Below, one piece after another: positions 1 through 10,141 of a stretch of DNA of 64,000 bases. Source of the stretch: Takakia lepidozioides (taxonomy: Eukaryota; Streptophyta; Takakiopsida; Takakiales; Takakiaceae). Each line of letters begins with the position of its first letter. Within the stretch, counting starts at the first letter, position 1. Under the pieces are notes generated by a model. It was given only the letters and a program-made list of their open reading frames with translations. It ran no database searches and was not told the origin of the DNA. Both the position numbers and the translations under genes were made by a program. The DNA is taken from contig CM060733.1 in assembly GCA_030704615.1 (NCBI GenBank), forward strand, positions 57,102,001-57,166,000, in the 5' to 3' direction.

Positions 1-606
1 TAATCCCCCTTTCCACAAGGTAACCGGGTAGAGAACCTATTGCGGCTTATGGCTTAGACTACTAGGTTCGTAACATAACCCTGCATCTGCATCCACCGCA
101 AACACTCATATGGTCTGCTGGTCATCAACCCAACCTCACCATAAGAGAAACAATGGTGGTCTGACTGGTCATCACCCCAGCCTCACCACCGACAGCATGC
201 TCTAGGATTGGCCGGTGATCAAATCCAGACCAACCTCCTATGAAAACAAGCGCCCACACAAAACTGACATGGCGCACAGTCAAGCATGCAGGTGTGGGGG
301 GGATCCAAACACAAGAAAATCAAGACAGTAACTCCCCCACACCAAAAAAAACACTCCATAGTGTCGCTCCTGCAAGGACACCCCAGCCCAAACCCGGACT
401 GACTCTTGCCTCCACCTACGGAAAGGTTTTGGCCTACATAGAGGGTGGAAGACTACGAGGAAGAGAGACTAAAGCAATTCCTAATCCCAGAATGCTCTCA
501 TCCCACTAGTCTCCCCCTATCTCTAAACGCTCTTGCTCATGACCAACAGACATAACTACCTTCCAGGGTCTCTCAAATAACTCTCCAAGAGCCCTCAAGA
601 TGTCTC
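1..606. other. Unassigned repeat-like DNA
   Basis: I see no supportable gene. Around 112-225 two imperfect direct repeats of about 45 bp share a GGTCATCAnCCCAnCCTCACCA core. The only open frame (240-509) is rich in Thr, Pro and Lys, has no recognisable motif and no homologue elsewhere in the window. The stretch leads directly into a LINE fragment, so it may be the 5' part of that element, but this is inference. Confidence 0.3.
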
Positions 607-791
607 TCAAACAGTGAGGGGTCCTCTGATGAATGGACGGACACAGTTGATAAAATTGTTCCTATAATTCAAAACAGCCCTGATGAACTGGAGTATATTT
701 CAATGGCTTATAACGCTCCCATTAGTTCTTTTGAGATTGTGGAAGCAATTGAACATTTAAACGGATATCAGCTGGTGGACCTGATGGCATA
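607..791 (+). pseudogene. LINE-type reverse transcriptase fragment, N-terminal edge
   Basis: The plus-strand frame reads a segment ending APISSFEIVEAIEHLNGY. A one-base shift then gives SAGGPDGI, the conserved opening block of non-LTR (LINE) reverse transcriptases. The sequence stops right there, at the point where the LTR-like repeat starting near 792 begins. It is therefore a truncated stub holding only the linker and first RT motif, with a frameshift just before the GPDG block and none of the catalytic motifs. The family assignment rests on this one motif and its spacing. Confidence 0.55.
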
Positions 792-2560
792 GTGACGAGC
801 CCTGGTCGTGCGTGCCAGGGTGACGACATACTAGCCTAGGGGGTCGTGGCAAGTTGCGGTGTAGGTTGGGTTCAACGAACCGCCTACCCGGCTGCGGTAA
901 GTGCAGGGGTCCGTGGCAGCTATGGATGGATCTAAACAGTCTAACTTCCTACCGGCAGCAAAGCTTAACAACTCCATTTCACAGGGCGATTTGCGTTTCT
1001 TAGTCCTGCGTTTTGTTTATGGGTTTTCAACGTCTTTAATCGTAAGCGCCTTCCAAGTTTTTGTTTATTACTACTTCCTACATGCCTGGACTCCCAACAC
1101 GCTTATAGCCGGGACGAACCTTCAAATCCCTTCACAAAACGAATCCCGAGCCCAGGAAGACAGGGATCATCTATCTCCCGCCCAATGCCCCCCCTAAACC
1201 CCGAGGTGGATTAGTTTCCTACCTCCTAGGAAGGGACCGGATCCGTTTTCCCAAGTCAGTCTCCCCTGCTTAGAGCGATCTAAAGTTTCAACCTCAATGG
1301 TCAGTCCATTGGGTGAATTATGACAATTCAAACCTCTAGGTAATTCCCGAGATCTAGTAATACAATGGCCGTTCCTTGGCCCAAGGCCCCCCCCAACGGT
1401 CGGGTATTTGCCTTCCAATATCCTCGGTGGCTGGGGGCGATACCTCCATTAAAACATCCGTTTTAAAGTTAAGGGGGTCCGGATAAAATCCCTTATTAAA
1501 GGCGAATTACCCTGCTGAATAATAAAGAACAAATAATTAAAACCTTCCTACAAATGCATGAAATTTGTAGAAATAGAGAATTATCGTAGGATTCTGGAGC
1601 TAACCAAATTACCCTCAAGGTACCAAGGGAATGCCCTGGGAACGCCATTTATGTCGGGAGCATTAGGGAACCGTTCTCCACTTGGGAGCGCTCCTAAATT
1701 CCTATACCAAACCAATCAATAACGCATTAGCAACTTAAACAATCATCCGGCCAGGATGAATGAAATCTGTTGCCCATTAGTTTCTCATCCGATTGCTTGC
1801 ACCTTGCTGGTGTATAAACAATGATTAAACATTCAGTAGGTCCCATGGTCCTTTCCATGCGCCTCTTCCACCTACTTCCAATATAATCTGATTAATTTAT
1901 GCAATCAACCAACCTAGAACAAATTGGGAACATGTCATCTTCTACCTTGTGAAACCCCTACCAGGGATTCTCTCCTCCCTTGTCTCTGGGCTCTCTCTCT
2001 CTGCCTGTGGCATCCACCCGTGAGCCGTGCTTCCACAAGCCCCGGGATACATATCAAACTGATGGCCTCAATCTGGCCTATCCAATGGTACCAACCATGT
2101 CTTATCCTTTGCTAAAATACGCCTTCATTCCCATGCAAGAAGAACACCATGAATAGTGCACAAGAAATCAAAAGCATAGGGAGAAAACCCCCCTTAAAAT
2201 ACTCGTACCAGGGACCAACAGTCCCTGGCGGGGTCCGTCGCAATATCCAACGGTTAAAACCGATACCCAGCGGCCAACGCTACGTGGCGCGGCGTGACTG
2301 GCCCGCCGCCGGCGCGGGTCCAGTGGGTAATAGCAGGCTCCGTTGTCTCTGCCGCTCGTGTCGTACCTGCGCGGGCCCAACTATGGCGCCTGGTGCTGCC
2401 ATGCAGTGTACCAGCAACCCATACGTTGCTCCAGGGGTCAACTCCCCCCACGGGGGAAGGCCACGCTACCCGTGTTAGATGCGCATTTCCATGGCGATTC
2501 TAGGCAACCTCCTTGGTTGACCTCCAGCCTAGAGGCGCCTAAGGCGCCGACACTTTAGTG
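792..2560 (+). repeat. Diverged LTR-like dispersed repeat, copy A
   Basis: It begins TGACGAGCCCTG. It matches a second copy beginning TGATGAGCCCTG at 13071 through several landmarks in the same order: a GGGTCGTGG(C/T)AAGTTGCGGTGTAGGTTGGG block (835-870 and 13123-13150), CCTACCCnnnTGCGGT, a GCCGGGAC block, TCTCCTCCCTTGTCTC, and a GC-rich distal part. The TG start, and insertion directly into a LINE fragment, suggest an LTR or solo LTR. I could not fix a CA end or a target-site duplication. The small ORFs inside (901-1197, 2149-2478 and others) are not conserved and are not called. Confidence 0.45.
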
Positions 2561-3533
2561 CTGGGCTCTGCCTTTTTTTGGCAGCTTTCTACAAAATAGC
2601 TTAACCACTTATAAAGCTAGTTAGCACTGCCTCCCATGGTCCTCTATGGCCAGGGGGCTTATGAACATAGATATGAACTTAACAATATGGAAATTTTGGC
2701 GATAGCTTTGCCGTCTCATGCAATATGGCCGTTGCCATTAAGCTAGAAAGAGAAATTTGACAAGAGCTTCGTCACTTCATGCAAGCTTACCCTCTCCTTA
2801 AACATAATAATGGACATCTACCCTCATTTCCATGACGTAATTGGGTTAGATTCCTAAGGCCCTGTCTCTTGGGGCTTCACACCTGTGCTCTTCACACATG
2901 CACATAGAGATGCACACACATCCTCTTTGAAAGAGGGTTAGTTTTTATAGATTTCTAGCAAGCAATGCTATAAGGTCCCTTCTTGGAACAAGTTTGAACA
3001 ACAAATGAAACAAATAAATTCAAAAGTCAAGATAATATGGTAAGTCACCCTCTGAAACAAGTGGTGCTTTGGATGCACTAAATCGCTCGGTAGAATGGTA
3101 CTCAAATCTGGTCCTCCTCCGGCCTCCTACTCGTCCTCAAGTCTCCCACTTCATGGAGCACTTCCTCTACTTCTCGCCTCAAATGGCCACAAGGCCTTGA
3201 GCTAGGACTATCCCGCTCTCACTACGCTTGCTTCCACTACTAGAGAGCCACAAGCTCAACCCTCTAGGATCTAATTCCCTCAAGCTCAAAACTAACTACA
3301 CAAGCAAGAGGCCAAAGCACAGAAATGAGACTAGATGAAGAACAAGAGGAGCCTGCTCTTCTTTTATTGTGTTTTTGGGGCCTCTTAAACTAGTGAAGGA
3401 TAGCCTTAAGCTATTATTTCCTACATGAGTCTATAATTTAAAAACAATAGAATACCATAAAATAATAACCATGGATGGAAAACCTTGGTGTTTTTGTTTC
3501 TTCTTTCCTGCGGAAGTCCCGGCCTCATTGTCA
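2561..3533. other. Intergenic, no gene seen
   Basis: AT-rich sequence with short pyrimidine tracts. I see no coding frame with recognisable motifs, no clear repeat partner in the window and no RNA gene. It separates the LTR-like repeat from the minus-strand ORF cluster. Confidence 0.3.
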
Positions 3534-4142
3534 TCATTGCCGGCTGTCGACGACTTGCGTTTTCCTCTTCGGCTTTGATACTTCCTCTAGTGCTCGTTTC
3601 TTGCGAATGTCGTTCCCCATTGCGTGCAGAAGATCCAGAAAAATACTCCAGGCCCTCGACAAACCTACGTCTGTAAATACAGAGCCCTCGTCTAGAAATC
3701 TAAAACCCAGTGCAACGCATTCACTCATCAACGACTTGTTCAGACGACCCAGCTCCACTTTGAAACCAAACGTCCTGGGGGTTCTCGCATCCTCATGCAG
3801 GAACAAAGCCAACATCGGGTTTTCCTCTTCAGATTCAAGCTCTATATCGAGAGCTTCTGCATATTTTAAGTCTGTTATAACTCCAAGTTTTTTGTAATGA
3901 AAAGACAGTTTGTGATCAGGAGGTGTACCGACGATGCCCCAATCTGTCACCTCTGGGTTAAGCTCAAAAACAGCGGTATGCTCAGTTTTGAAATGTGAGG
4001 ACTTCCGGCATACGAATGCGCCGCAAATATCTCCAATCAATCCCGGGACGCAATTTGGTGGTGTAGGATGTCTTCTGTTACAACCAAACACAAATTTATT
4101 AGATAATCAAATAACAGGATCTCTCTTACTAGCATCCATCAT
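3534..4142 (-). pseudogene. Unrecognised ORF 1 of hairpin-associated cluster
   Basis: I do not recognise this protein. From the ATG at 4142 the frame meets one in-frame TGA (4107-4109) after 11 codons and is then open for about 185 codons to 3534. It contains acidic stretches (ESEEENP), a Cys-bearing N-terminal part (GCNRR, NCVPGLIGDICGAFVC) and a basic C-terminus (KPKRKTQ). No domain is identified. The same frame is also open upstream to an ATG at 4220, reading through hairpin 1 as RNLHCPVEVF and overlapping ORF 2 by about 40 nt, so the true start is uncertain. Its neighbour ORF 2 lies upstream on the same strand with almost no spacer. The tight packing and shared hairpins suggest origin from a compact, possibly viral, genome; that is inference only. 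Confidence 0.45.
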
Positions 4143-4154
4143 TCCAAAAATGAA

Positions 4155-4178
4155 AACCTCCACTGGACAGTGGAGGTT
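4155..4178. repeat. Hairpin 1 (AACCTCCACT / AGTGGAGGTT)
   Basis: Perfect 10-bp arms separated by GGAC. It starts 2 nt beyond the stop codon of minus-strand ORF 2 (stop at 4180-4182) and ends 13 nt before the ATG of ORF 1. The same arms recur at 4793 and 4994. Its position right after a stop codon suits a transcript 3'-end hairpin. Confidence 0.85.
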
Positions 4179-4179
4179 C

Positions 4180-4740
4180 CTATGTACGAGTCTTTCTATA
4201 TGAAATGGGAAATCCTCCATTTTTTTTCAATAGTAGTTCCAGGACTCCCCCGCTCGTTTCAGTGTCCAGGAGGAAGTTTGGAGGATAATATCCTTCAGAA
4301 CCTGATGTGGATTCAGGAGATGCTGGATATCCAAAAACGGCCACTCGTATCGCCGCCAATGTGTCTGGGGAATAGTCTGAAGGGGTGTATGTCGGATAAT
4401 CTTGGGAGTGGGCAGGAGATCCGTTGATATCACTGTTTACATGAACGCTTTCTCTTATTTCCGCCAGGGTATCCTTACAGATGACTTCAGGTGTATTGCT
4501 CGGAGATTCGGCTGCGTTCCGCGGGGATTCTACAGTCACATTTTTGTCATTGACAGACACTTTGTTCGGCTCGGTAGACCCCCAACTGGATTTTTCATCT
4601 GGTTCCGAAACACCATGTTTTTGATCTAGACAGTCCGCTTCCATCACGTCTACCAAACACTGTCTCTTGCTCCAATTTAATCTGGCTGTCTTGTACTCAT
4701 CGTCAGACACCGGCTCCCCACCCTCGTTCCACTTTCTCAT
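4180..4740 (-). CDS. Unrecognised ORF 2 of hairpin-associated cluster
   Basis: An intact frame of about 186 codons from the ATG at 4740, chosen because the longer reading starts at a non-ATG codon inside hairpin 2. The product is hydrophilic, with charged, Ser/Pro/Asn-rich sequence. Two internal segments resemble each other, DTLAEIRESV and DTLAAIRVAV, each following a Pro/Ser/Thr-rich stretch, so it may hold a short tandem repeat unit of about 50 residues. There is no signal peptide, membrane segment or known domain. It lies between ORF 3 (stop at 4754) and ORF 1 on the same strand and is followed by hairpin 1 two bases after its stop. I cannot assign a function. Confidence 0.45.
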   Translation of the reverse strand: MRKWNEGGEPVSDDEYKTARLNWSKRQCLVDVMEADCLDQKHGVSEPDEKSSWGSTEPNKVSVNDKNVTVESPRNAAESPSNTPEVICKDTLAEIRESVHVNSDINGSPAHSQDYPTYTPSDYSPDTLAAIRVAVFGYPASPESTSGSEGYYPPNFLLDTETSGGVLELLLKKNGGFPISYRKTRT

Positions 4741-4753
4741 TCTGACATAAAAA

Positions 4754-4988
4754 CTAATCAGAGTGTGTAACTGGCTGACCCAAAGAAATATCAAACTCCA
4801 CTGGGTAGTGGAGGTTCCCAATTATCGTATCCCGGTCTCGTTGGAAAGTATGTGTCACACTTACAATGTTACACATTTGATTCCATCACTCGTTCCCACA
4901 TCGTCTCAAACTGATTTCAATTTTTCCGTAATTATCCGATTTCGTCCTTACTTTTAAAAAATGCCTTTCAGCTTCCGCATACAGAATT
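4754..4988 (-). pseudogene. Small ORF 3 of hairpin-associated cluster
   Basis: A minus-strand frame too broken to score as an ORF. It runs from near 4988 to the TAG at 4754 with a single internal TGA. Residues look coding-like (for example AEAERHFLKVRTKS and HTFQRDRDTIIGNLHYPVE), and the frame passes straight through hairpin 2. It ends 14 nt before the ATG of ORF 2. There is no recognisable domain. It is listed because its strand, spacing and hairpin content match ORFs 1 and 2. Confidence 0.3.
4793..4816. repeat. Hairpin 2
   Basis: Same motif as hairpin 1 with one mismatch in the left arm (AAACTCCACT against AACCTCCACT) and loop GGGT. It lies 53 nt upstream of the ORF 2 ATG and inside the 3' end of ORF 3. 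Confidence 0.8.
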
Positions 4989-4993
4989 CACGC

Positions 4994-5019
4994 GAACCTC
5001 CACTGGGCAGTGGAGGTTC
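4994..5019. repeat. Hairpin 3
   Basis: Eleven-base perfect arms, GAACCTCCACT and AGTGGAGGTTC, with loop GGGC. It lies just upstream of ORF 3. Between the three copies, changes fall almost only in the loop. Confidence 0.85.
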
Positions 5020-7084
5020 CAGTTTCTGGTTGCTCATGTGCATGACATGGGTCTACGAATACTCTACTCTGGCTTGCACGAATATTGTTAGCATATGTCT
5101 ACTGTAGAATACAAGTAGACTAGGCTATCGTGGTTTTTCAGAATTGCCGAATTCGACATAATTGGATAAGAAATGAAAATTTCCATTCAGAATCGAATTT
5201 GAGTGGGAAGAAATGCATCAACTAACGCTGGATTTGGGGATCAAGAAAACGGTTGAGAAATAAACATCCGGGCATTTTCGAAACCACTGTCCTCAATAAA
5301 CCACCACAATGAACAAAACAAGCAATATAACCAGCACGGTAATCTCCCGCCACCCTAAACCATTACCCTAATCGACCAGAACAAGCACACACAAACCCAA
5401 TTGCACACAAAACCACCCTACAAACCATTGGTGAATTGAAGTTCCTCCACCAGTGTGCACAATACGAATCACTATATCTCTCGGCATACAATAGAAAGAC
5501 AGTGGATTCAAACCTGCAAGTGAGATGCGACCAAAGCTTTCTATACGTAACACCAAGTCACCTATGTCTGGCACTTACATTGTATATTAGTTCAACTTTT
5601 GCTCCACGAATGCACACACGTTTGGATAGATGACTGGATAGATGAATGAAAAAAGGACAAAATGATTGTAATGACGCCATTGGTCAGACTCTTTAAGATG
5701 AGTCCCTGGCAAGCGATTCCTTCCCTTGCTCTGCAATCCCACTTGGCATCCAGCAGCACCTAGACATCAGAATATTAAGTGGAAGCCCTCACCTCTGTCC
5801 GTCCCAAAAACAACCACAACGCATTGTGAGTTAGTGAGGATAAGCAAAACCAACAGAAAAAAAAACCTTTTTTACTGTTTGGGGGAGAGTCGTCATCTCT
5901 CCACAAGCCTAACCGTGCAGGGAGGACTCCGCCAGCACCACAACACTGCTACCTTAACCAAAGCAAGGTCTTGCCAAGCACAAGAAAAAAAGAGCTTGGT
6001 CTCAAAAGGTAGGGTTTATAAAGGGAGGGAGAGAGACTTCCTTGTGCCGCCATTCATCAAGGATCCAGAGGAGGGCTCCTAGGGAAACGTCATAGGCATG
6101 CAGGTGGTATCTCCGCCATCACTGCCGCGGTTCCCTTGTGCAGCAAAAAAAACAGACAACTGAGACAAGGAATCTTCCCTCATCTCTAAGCCACTGCCAT
6201 CGCCTTAAAGAGCCCGCCCAGGCATCGCTCACAGGAGCCATAAACACTCAGGGATTGGCAGCTCAAGGTATCTGCAGCACGAGCACCATCGCTCCTCACA
6301 AGCCGCCATTGCGCGCGCTCTTGAAGTGCAAAAAGAAAGACATTAGGGTTGCGCAGGGTTTTCCCCTGTCTGGCCCGTCATTCATCCTCCTCAGGATGAA
6401 AAACATCCGCTAGTCTGTCCGCCCGACGGACGTTGTCCGTTTCTCATCCATGGAAGATGAAAGACATCGTGCTTTCATCCTGTCTTGCACTCAACGGATG
6501 TAGTCCGTATTGGTTAGATGAAAAAACATGGGGGTTTTTTTTTACCTGTATTGCCCTGTATTTAGGTCCCGTCAGATGAAGTCCTTTTTTATCCAAGTTG
6601 GATTGAAAAAGTAGAAACTGACGGGAGTTTTGCAACTCACAGGTTTTTTAGTGAAAATATTTCACTAGGAATTTTTTTTTAAATTCATTTTAGATAAAAA
6701 AAACATCCAAAATTCCCTGCAACCCAATTTTGCAATTTGTTTTCCAATTTCTTAAAAAATGGAAGTTGGGACAACAATTCCATAAGCCCAGTGTCCAGAG
6801 GGAGAGAGAGGGAGAGAGAGGGAGAGAGAGATCAGGAAACCAAAAAAAAGAAAAATGGGGGGAGGGGGGAGTGACTGAGCCCGTGGTGCTTAGCAGCTGG
6901 TGGTGGTGCTCAGTCCCCCCCCCCCCCCCCACCTTTTTCTTTTCTTTGTTGCCCCCTCTCGAGACCCCGAGCACTTGCTGCTCTCAGCCCCCGACATGCT
7001 TGGTTTTTTTTGTTTTTGATCTGGAATGTAGAGGTTGTTTCCTAATGAGGCCAATTTGTGGGTTTGCATGACAGGTGCCAGCTT
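5020..7084. other. Intergenic with low-complexity tracts
   Basis: No supported gene. Noted features: a perfect short hairpin TTCATCCT-CCTC-AGGATGAA near 6382-6401; a GA-rich microsatellite at 6796-6832; a G-run (6857-6870) and a C-run (6917-6932) that face each other; and T- and A-rich stretches at 6530-6770. The open frames at 5726-6082 and 6138-6413 show no motifs and no second copy. The right part probably belongs to the CACTA-like element that contains the next gene. Confidence 0.35.
6857..6935. repeat. G-run / C-run stem-loop
   Basis: A run of G followed by AGTGACTGAGC is mirrored 35 nt later by GCTCAGTC and a run of C. Together they form a long GC-rich stem-loop upstream of the gene at 7085. 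The homopolymers also make sequencing error likely here. Confidence 0.5.
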
Positions 7085-9294
7085 ATGGGGAAAGAGAAGA
7101 AGTCCCCTGCCCCAAAGAAAGGGGCGGATAATCCGTTTGCTCTGCCGGCACGTGTGACGCACCAGGGCGTCTCACGGTTAACCAGCCCCGTCGATAGCCG
7201 CAGCCGGAGGGTTCGTCTGCCCCCCGAGGCCAATACCCCCCCTCTTGTCCACATCTTGGATGCGCCAGGGGCCGGCTCAGCCAGCTCTCCTATTCGGGAG
7301 GTTGTTGCTGAGCCCGATGCTCAGTTGAGCACACCCCCGGCCACCAAGGCGGGTGAAATGTACCTTGGCAAGCACATCACCCGTTCGGGGGCCCGGTATG
7401 GGCACCTTTTGGATGTCACCCCCATAGCGACCCCTTCCTCCGCAGCAAAGGCTGCACTTGCCAAGGCCCAACGTCAAGTTCAAGGGCCTTTGAAAGCCTC
7501 CATTGCCAGCCCATTGTTGTCGATGAGGGAGGAGGAGACGAGGAGGGCCAATGAAGTGGCCAAGATAGTGAAGCGCCTCGAAGAAGTCAAGCCGGGTGAG
7601 GGCTTCTACCCTGATACGCATTTGGGGGGGGGAGAGGAGGAGGTATGGCCGGTTCGGAGCAGCATAGCCGATCAGAGACACTGCCCCCTGAGCCTGAGCG
7701 GTCAGCAAAGAAGGGCCTGGACTACGGGGCGCCGCCGCCGGCTATGCTCCACATCTGGAATCTACTTCCAGTGGCGCTCCGGGAGGGGATAGAGCGGGCA
7801 CATCTAGCAACGGGGACTCCTCCCACATCGGGTGACACTGGAGGCGAGTTGGACAAGCTTGCAAAGGTACAACTGTCGCACCTTGTTCCATGATTTATCC
7901 TTTCCTTTGCATGCATGATTTTCTTTGTTGTTTGTTTCTTTTTTTGAATTTGGAGGGGTTATTTGTCTTCAGGAGGCAGCAACATGGCTGGCCTCATTGG
8001 TGCAGTCCAGTGGGGTTGCCAATGAGGGAGAGCATGTGGTGTTCATGAAGGACCCAAACACCAAAGGTAAGAAGAAGAGGCCTCGATCTCCCGAGATCCC
8101 TTTTACCATCAATGAAGGGGTTGCCGAGGAGAGAGAGAGAGAAGGGAGAGGGAGAAGGAGAGAGAGGAAGTAACGGGGAAGGGGAAGGAAAAGAAGAAGA
8201 AGAAAAAGAAGTCCCATGGAGAGGAAGGGGTGAGTGTGCATGCGGGGGAGGGCAGTGGGGTAACAAAGGAGTAGGGGAAGGAGGCTACAAAGAAGGGAGA
8301 GGGTGGGATGGCCTTGGCGATACAGGACGTGGAGTTGGCAAAGATTGTGGTGCCACTGGTGGAGGTGAATCGCCATGGTGACCCCTGCGGTGCGTTCTGG
8401 GAGGCTATGAAGAAGCCAGCCTTCGAACTCACATTGAGGTGGTTCCCTTTGCACATCGAGTGGGCTGATCAGTACTTTGGCGCGAAGCGGGCGTATGCCC
8501 GCGAGTTAGACCGCCGGTTTCCGGGCAATTGGAGTGACACAAGGGTGATGGAGATGGTGGGGCGAAATTTGAAGGACAGGATGTACCGTGCTAGATAGAT
8601 CATTCAGAGGGCAATGGAAAAGGGGGCCATACCCAAACCACCTTATGGAATTACACAAGTTGGCAAATCTTGAATCATGTCACCTTCCATTTGTCGCATG
8701 TGCATTAATGAGGTGGATTCGATGCAACTTATGTGTGTAATTCACTAATTGTTGGGGGGGGGGTGCATAGGTAGCGTGGGATGCACTTATTGCGGGAGAG
8801 ACTGATGCTGCAAACAAGGCCAAATTTGACCGGGCACGCGAAGCAACAACAGTTCGCCTTGACAAGCACGAATCCACATACAAGTGGGGCGCCGACGGAT
8901 CCAAGGGTTTTATCTTGCGATTTGTAAGTCGTACTTCCCTATGGATTTTGTTATGTCTTCTTTCTGGCTCCATCATCGCGAAGAACTGACTTTAATTTTG
9001 TGGCATGTGTAGCAACGTGCGTTTGAGAGGAAGCCATCTCCGGTAGAGTACAACTACGCCAAGGAGCATGGTTGGCAATCCCTCATGAAGAACATGGCCA
9101 ACACAGAGGGGATGAGTGCACTACAGGGCACTAGTATGGATGAGATCGAGGGTCATGGCCAGGGATTGGATGAGAGCTCTGTGGGACTTAAGGAAATGCC
9201 GCCTCATTTACGTGCTCTGACAAAGGGCGCGGAGTCATCAGGCTCATTGGATAGCTCTGAGTCCTCCACTGAGGATGAGGATGAGGATGACTAG
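7085..9294 (+). pseudogene. CACTA-associated accessory protein gene (Transposase_24-like C-terminal part)
   Basis: An intron-containing gene. Exon 1 starts at the ATG at 7085 (MGKEKKSPAPKKG) and runs to a donor at 7867, with a frame slip in the G-run at 7622-7630. Exon 2 starts at 7973 (EAATWLASLV) and enters a Lys/Glu/Gly-rich stretch at 8125-8260. A further coding block at 8308-8598 (PAFELTLRWFPLHIEW) ends in a TAG. Exons at 8771-8923 and 9013-9294 finish with an acidic tail (EDEDEDD). The 8771-8923 exon (AWDALIAETDAANKAKFDR through GADGSKGF) resembles the Ptta/En/Spm plant transposase domain: W, repeated N-K-x-x-R, then H and GSKxF. A diverged homologue lies at 50473-51480. The CACTA terminus at 10141 is in the orientation expected if this gene is inside that element. 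The frameshift and stop suggest it is not functional. Confidence 0.5.
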
Positions 9295-9469
9295 TCCTAG
9301 TCCATGTAGGTCCCAGGGTCAGCCTACTAAACCCTTGTGAGCTTTTCAGCTCATTTCCTGCTAATATATTTCCATCTTTCCATCTTCCATCTTATTCATG
9401 TGTCGCACCGTCCTCACCCTTGATTCATGCTTGCTCAATTGTGTACTTGCTAAATCAGAGAAATGGAAC

Positions 9470-10141
9470 GTGTTTTTGGGCGGGGGTTGCAAGCAACGAC
9501 AGTCGGGCGTCGCAAACCCCATTTGCGGGCGGCAACGCCCGACACCCCCTGCGACGTGTTTTTTTGGTCCGGGGGTCGCAAGCCGCGACGCCTTGGCGTC
9601 GCGGAGACCGCCACCCTGCCTGCGCCACATCTTTTTTTTTGATAAAATATAAAACAAAAGCGACGCCGGAGCATCGCAACAACCCACGCCCGGGCGTGGT
9701 GGAGACCGACTCCTGCTCCTGCTGTTTTTTTGCCACGCCCAATAGTCGCTTGGTGTACCACCCGGCTTATGCCACGTGTTTTTGGGTTTTAGGATGGGAC
9801 TCCTGGGCAGGTTAGGAAAAAAAAGGGATGCGACGCCGCGCCGGCGCCCCCACCAACGCCGTCGGCTGGAGGGCCGCGACGGCGAGACGTCGCTCAAAGA
9901 GGCCCCTGCCATCGGCGCGGACGGCCTGAAAAACCGATGTCCGGTAGTCGCGGGAGTTGGGGCGGGGGCTCGTGACCCCCATACGTTGCATTTTTGCAAC
10001 GTCATTTTGGCGACGCCCATGCGACTGCCGGACGACGGCCGGGCGTTGCAAATTCTGCGCCTGCCGCGTGTCCGAAAAGGGCGTTTTTCCGACACTGCGG
10101 CGTGGCGCGGGCGTCGTAAAGGCCCCCCTTTTCCTGTAGTG
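9470..10141 (-). mobile_element. CACTA (En/Spm) terminus with subterminal repeats
   Basis: The minus strand at 10141 begins CACTACAGGAAAAGGGGGG, the classic CACTA start. The following 650 bp is very GC-rich and full of GCGACGCC/GGCGTCGC-like short repeats on both strands, as expected for subterminal transposase-binding sites. The element body lies to the left, so the gene at 7085-9294 is plausibly its cargo. I found no matching left terminus, so the element is truncated or its left end is diverged. Its insertion interrupts a kinase-like gene right after the DWG motif. Confidence 0.6.

Noticed and set aside
3475-3897. 140-codon plus-strand ORF
   Set aside because: It is the antisense shadow of unknown ORF 1, whose minus-strand reading has the better composition and fits its neighbours.
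8112-8381. Gly/Glu-rich 89-codon ORF
   Set aside because: It is a low-complexity purine tract read in the wrong frame relative to the flanking exons of the CACTA-associated gene.
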